Shown here one piece after another: positions 56,212-57,100 of a stretch of DNA of 57,100 nucleotides. The notes below the pieces were generated by a model. It saw nothing but the letters and a program-made list of their open reading frames with translations. It did no database searches and was not told where the DNA came from. Origin of the DNA: Streptomyces griseoruber (GTDB lineage: Bacteria; Actinomycetota; Actinomycetes; Streptomycetales; Streptomycetaceae). The position numbers and the translations under genes were made by a program. The stretch's first letter is position 1; every line of letters begins with the position of its first letter. The stretch lies in contig NZ_KQ948763.1 of the NCBI RefSeq assembly GCF_001514205.1, positions 751,257 through 808,356 on the forward strand, read 5' to 3'.

Positions 56212-57100
56212 CTACTTCCTGAGTTCGCGGTACGCGGCCACGAGGGCGGCGGTGGAGGGGTCGAGGCCGGGGACGTCCGCGCCTTCGGTGAGGGCGGGTT
56301 CGACGCGCTGGGCGAGGACCTTGCCGAGCTCCACGCCCCACTGGTCGAAGGAGTCGATGTTCCACACGGCGCCCTGCACGAACACCTTGTGCTCGTACAG
56401 TGCGACGAGCTGGCCGAGGACCGACGGGGTCAGCTCGGCGGCGAGGATCGTGGTGGTGGGGTGGTCGCCCCGGAAGGTGCGGTGCGCGACCTGCTCCTCG
56501 GGCACCCCCTCGGCCCGCACCTCGTCGGCGGTCTTGCCGAAGGCCAGCGCCTGGGTCTGGGCGAAGAAGTTGGCCATCAGCAGGTCGTGCTGGGCCTTGA
56601 GTCCGTCGCTCAGTTCGTCGACCGGGCGGGCGAAGCCGATGAAGTCCGCGGGGATCAGCTTGGTGCCCTGGTGGATCAACTGGTAGTAGGCGTGCTGCCC
56701 GTTGGTGCCGGGCGTGCCCCACACCACCGGCCCGGTCTGCCAGTCGACCGGCCGGCCCTCGCGGTCCACCGACTTGCCGTTGGACTCCATGTCGAGCTGC
56801 TGGAGGTAGGCGGTGAACTTGGACAGGTAGTGGCTGTAGGGCAGCACGGCGTGGGACTGGGCGTCGTGGAAGTTGCCGTACCAGATGCCCAGCAGGCCGA
56901 GGACCAGCGGGGCGTTGGCCTCGGCGGGGGCGGTGCGGAAGTGTTCGTCGACGAGGTGGAAGCCGTCGAGCATCTCGCGGAAGCGGTCCGGGCCGATGGC
57001 GATCATCAGGGAGAGGCCGATGGCGGAGTCGTAGGAGTAGCGGCCGCCGACCCAGTCCCAGAACTCGAACATGTTGGCCGTGTCGATACCGAAGTCCGCG
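56212..57100 (-). CDS. pgi: Glucose-6-phosphate isomerase, 3' part
   Basis: The frame runs off the window end. About 296 C-terminal residues are present: [46 protein letters not shown] (PGI signature), [12 protein letters not shown], and [20 protein letters not shown] with the C-terminal signature Lys. It interconverts glucose- and fructose-6-phosphate. It ends 9 bp before gnd, consistent with an operon. Confidence 0.92.
   Translation of the reverse strand, partial: ADFGIDTANMFEFWDWVGGRYSYDSAIGLSLMIAIGPDRFREMLDGFHLVDEHFRTAPAEANAPLVLGLLGIWYGNFHDAQSHAVLPYSHYLSKFTAYLQQLDMESNGKSVDREGRPVDWQTGPVVWGTPGTNGQHAYYQLIHQGTKLIPADFIGFARPVDELSDGLKAQHDLLMANFFAQTQALAFGKTADEVRAEGVPEEQVAHRTFRGDHPTTTILAAELTPSVLGQLVALYEHKVFVQGAVWNIDSFDQWGVELGKVLAQRVEPALTEGADVPGLDPSTAALVAAYRELRK

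Overview
The window is high-GC actinobacterial DNA and almost certainly Streptomyces. The evidence is very strong third-position G/C codon bias, frequent GTG starts with ATGA/GTGA translational coupling, a conservon (cvn) operon ending in a cytochrome P450, a transmembrane Ser/Thr kinase and a tRNA-Leu. It carries about 50 genes in functional cassettes, at least three decayed genes, and an unusual number of short tandem-repeat expansions between and inside genes.

Layout. 0-5.1 kb: the end of an OFA-type MFS transporter with a 47-residue membrane partner, a ketoacyl synthase III-like gene, a GntR regulator, and two decayed genes (an aldehyde dehydrogenase and a luciferase-like oxidoreductase). 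5.1-9.7 kb: tRNA-Leu(GAG), then the conservon cvnABCD plus a CYP157-like P450. 9.7-16.9 kb: a flavin monooxygenase, then a leftward hydroxyproline-catabolism operon (GntR, 4-hydroxyproline 2-epimerase, DapA-type deaminase, three-subunit D-hydroxyproline dehydrogenase). 17-20.5 kb: a nucleotidyltransferase and an elongation factor G paralogue preceded by a possible leader peptide with a hairpin. 20.5-25.8 kb: a secreted beta-helix protein, a LacI-type operator, a GH1 beta-glucosidase remnant and a receptor kinase. 25.8-32.6 kb: a small protein and a CooC/ParA-like ATPase divergent, across a Zur-like box, from a GNAT / ABC-binding-protein / fused ABC-permease / MFS operon that resembles opine-metallophore transport modules.

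32.6-40.3 kb is the most interesting block. It encodes a GTP cyclohydrolase with the Met120 substitution known from FAPy-forming S. coelicolor SCO6655, a creatininase-family protein (the fold of archaeal FAPy deformylase ArfB), a zinc-less pterin-synthase homologue, a BchC-like dehydrogenase, a glycosyltransferase, a methyltransferase, a flippase-like membrane protein and a CDP-alcohol phosphatidyltransferase. Together they suggest an undescribed GTP-derived headgroup placed on a lipid or glycan.

40.3-43.7 kb: an amine oxidase plus two saccharopine-dehydrogenase-type genes. 43.7-47.7 kb: a serine hydrolase, a TetR/MFS efflux pair with a doubled palindromic operator, and an F420-type oxidoreductase. 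47.7-53.2 kb: a quinate/shikimate-to-protocatechuate cassette (MHS transporter, TetR, quinate/shikimate dehydrogenase, dehydroshikimate dehydratase) with one 25-bp operator at both promoters. 53.2-57.1 kb: a pentapeptide-like membrane protein, a histidine phosphatase, gnd and the 3' part of pgi.

All functions rest on reading motifs and family resemblance by eye. No database search was run, and references to S. coelicolor orthologues are from memory.
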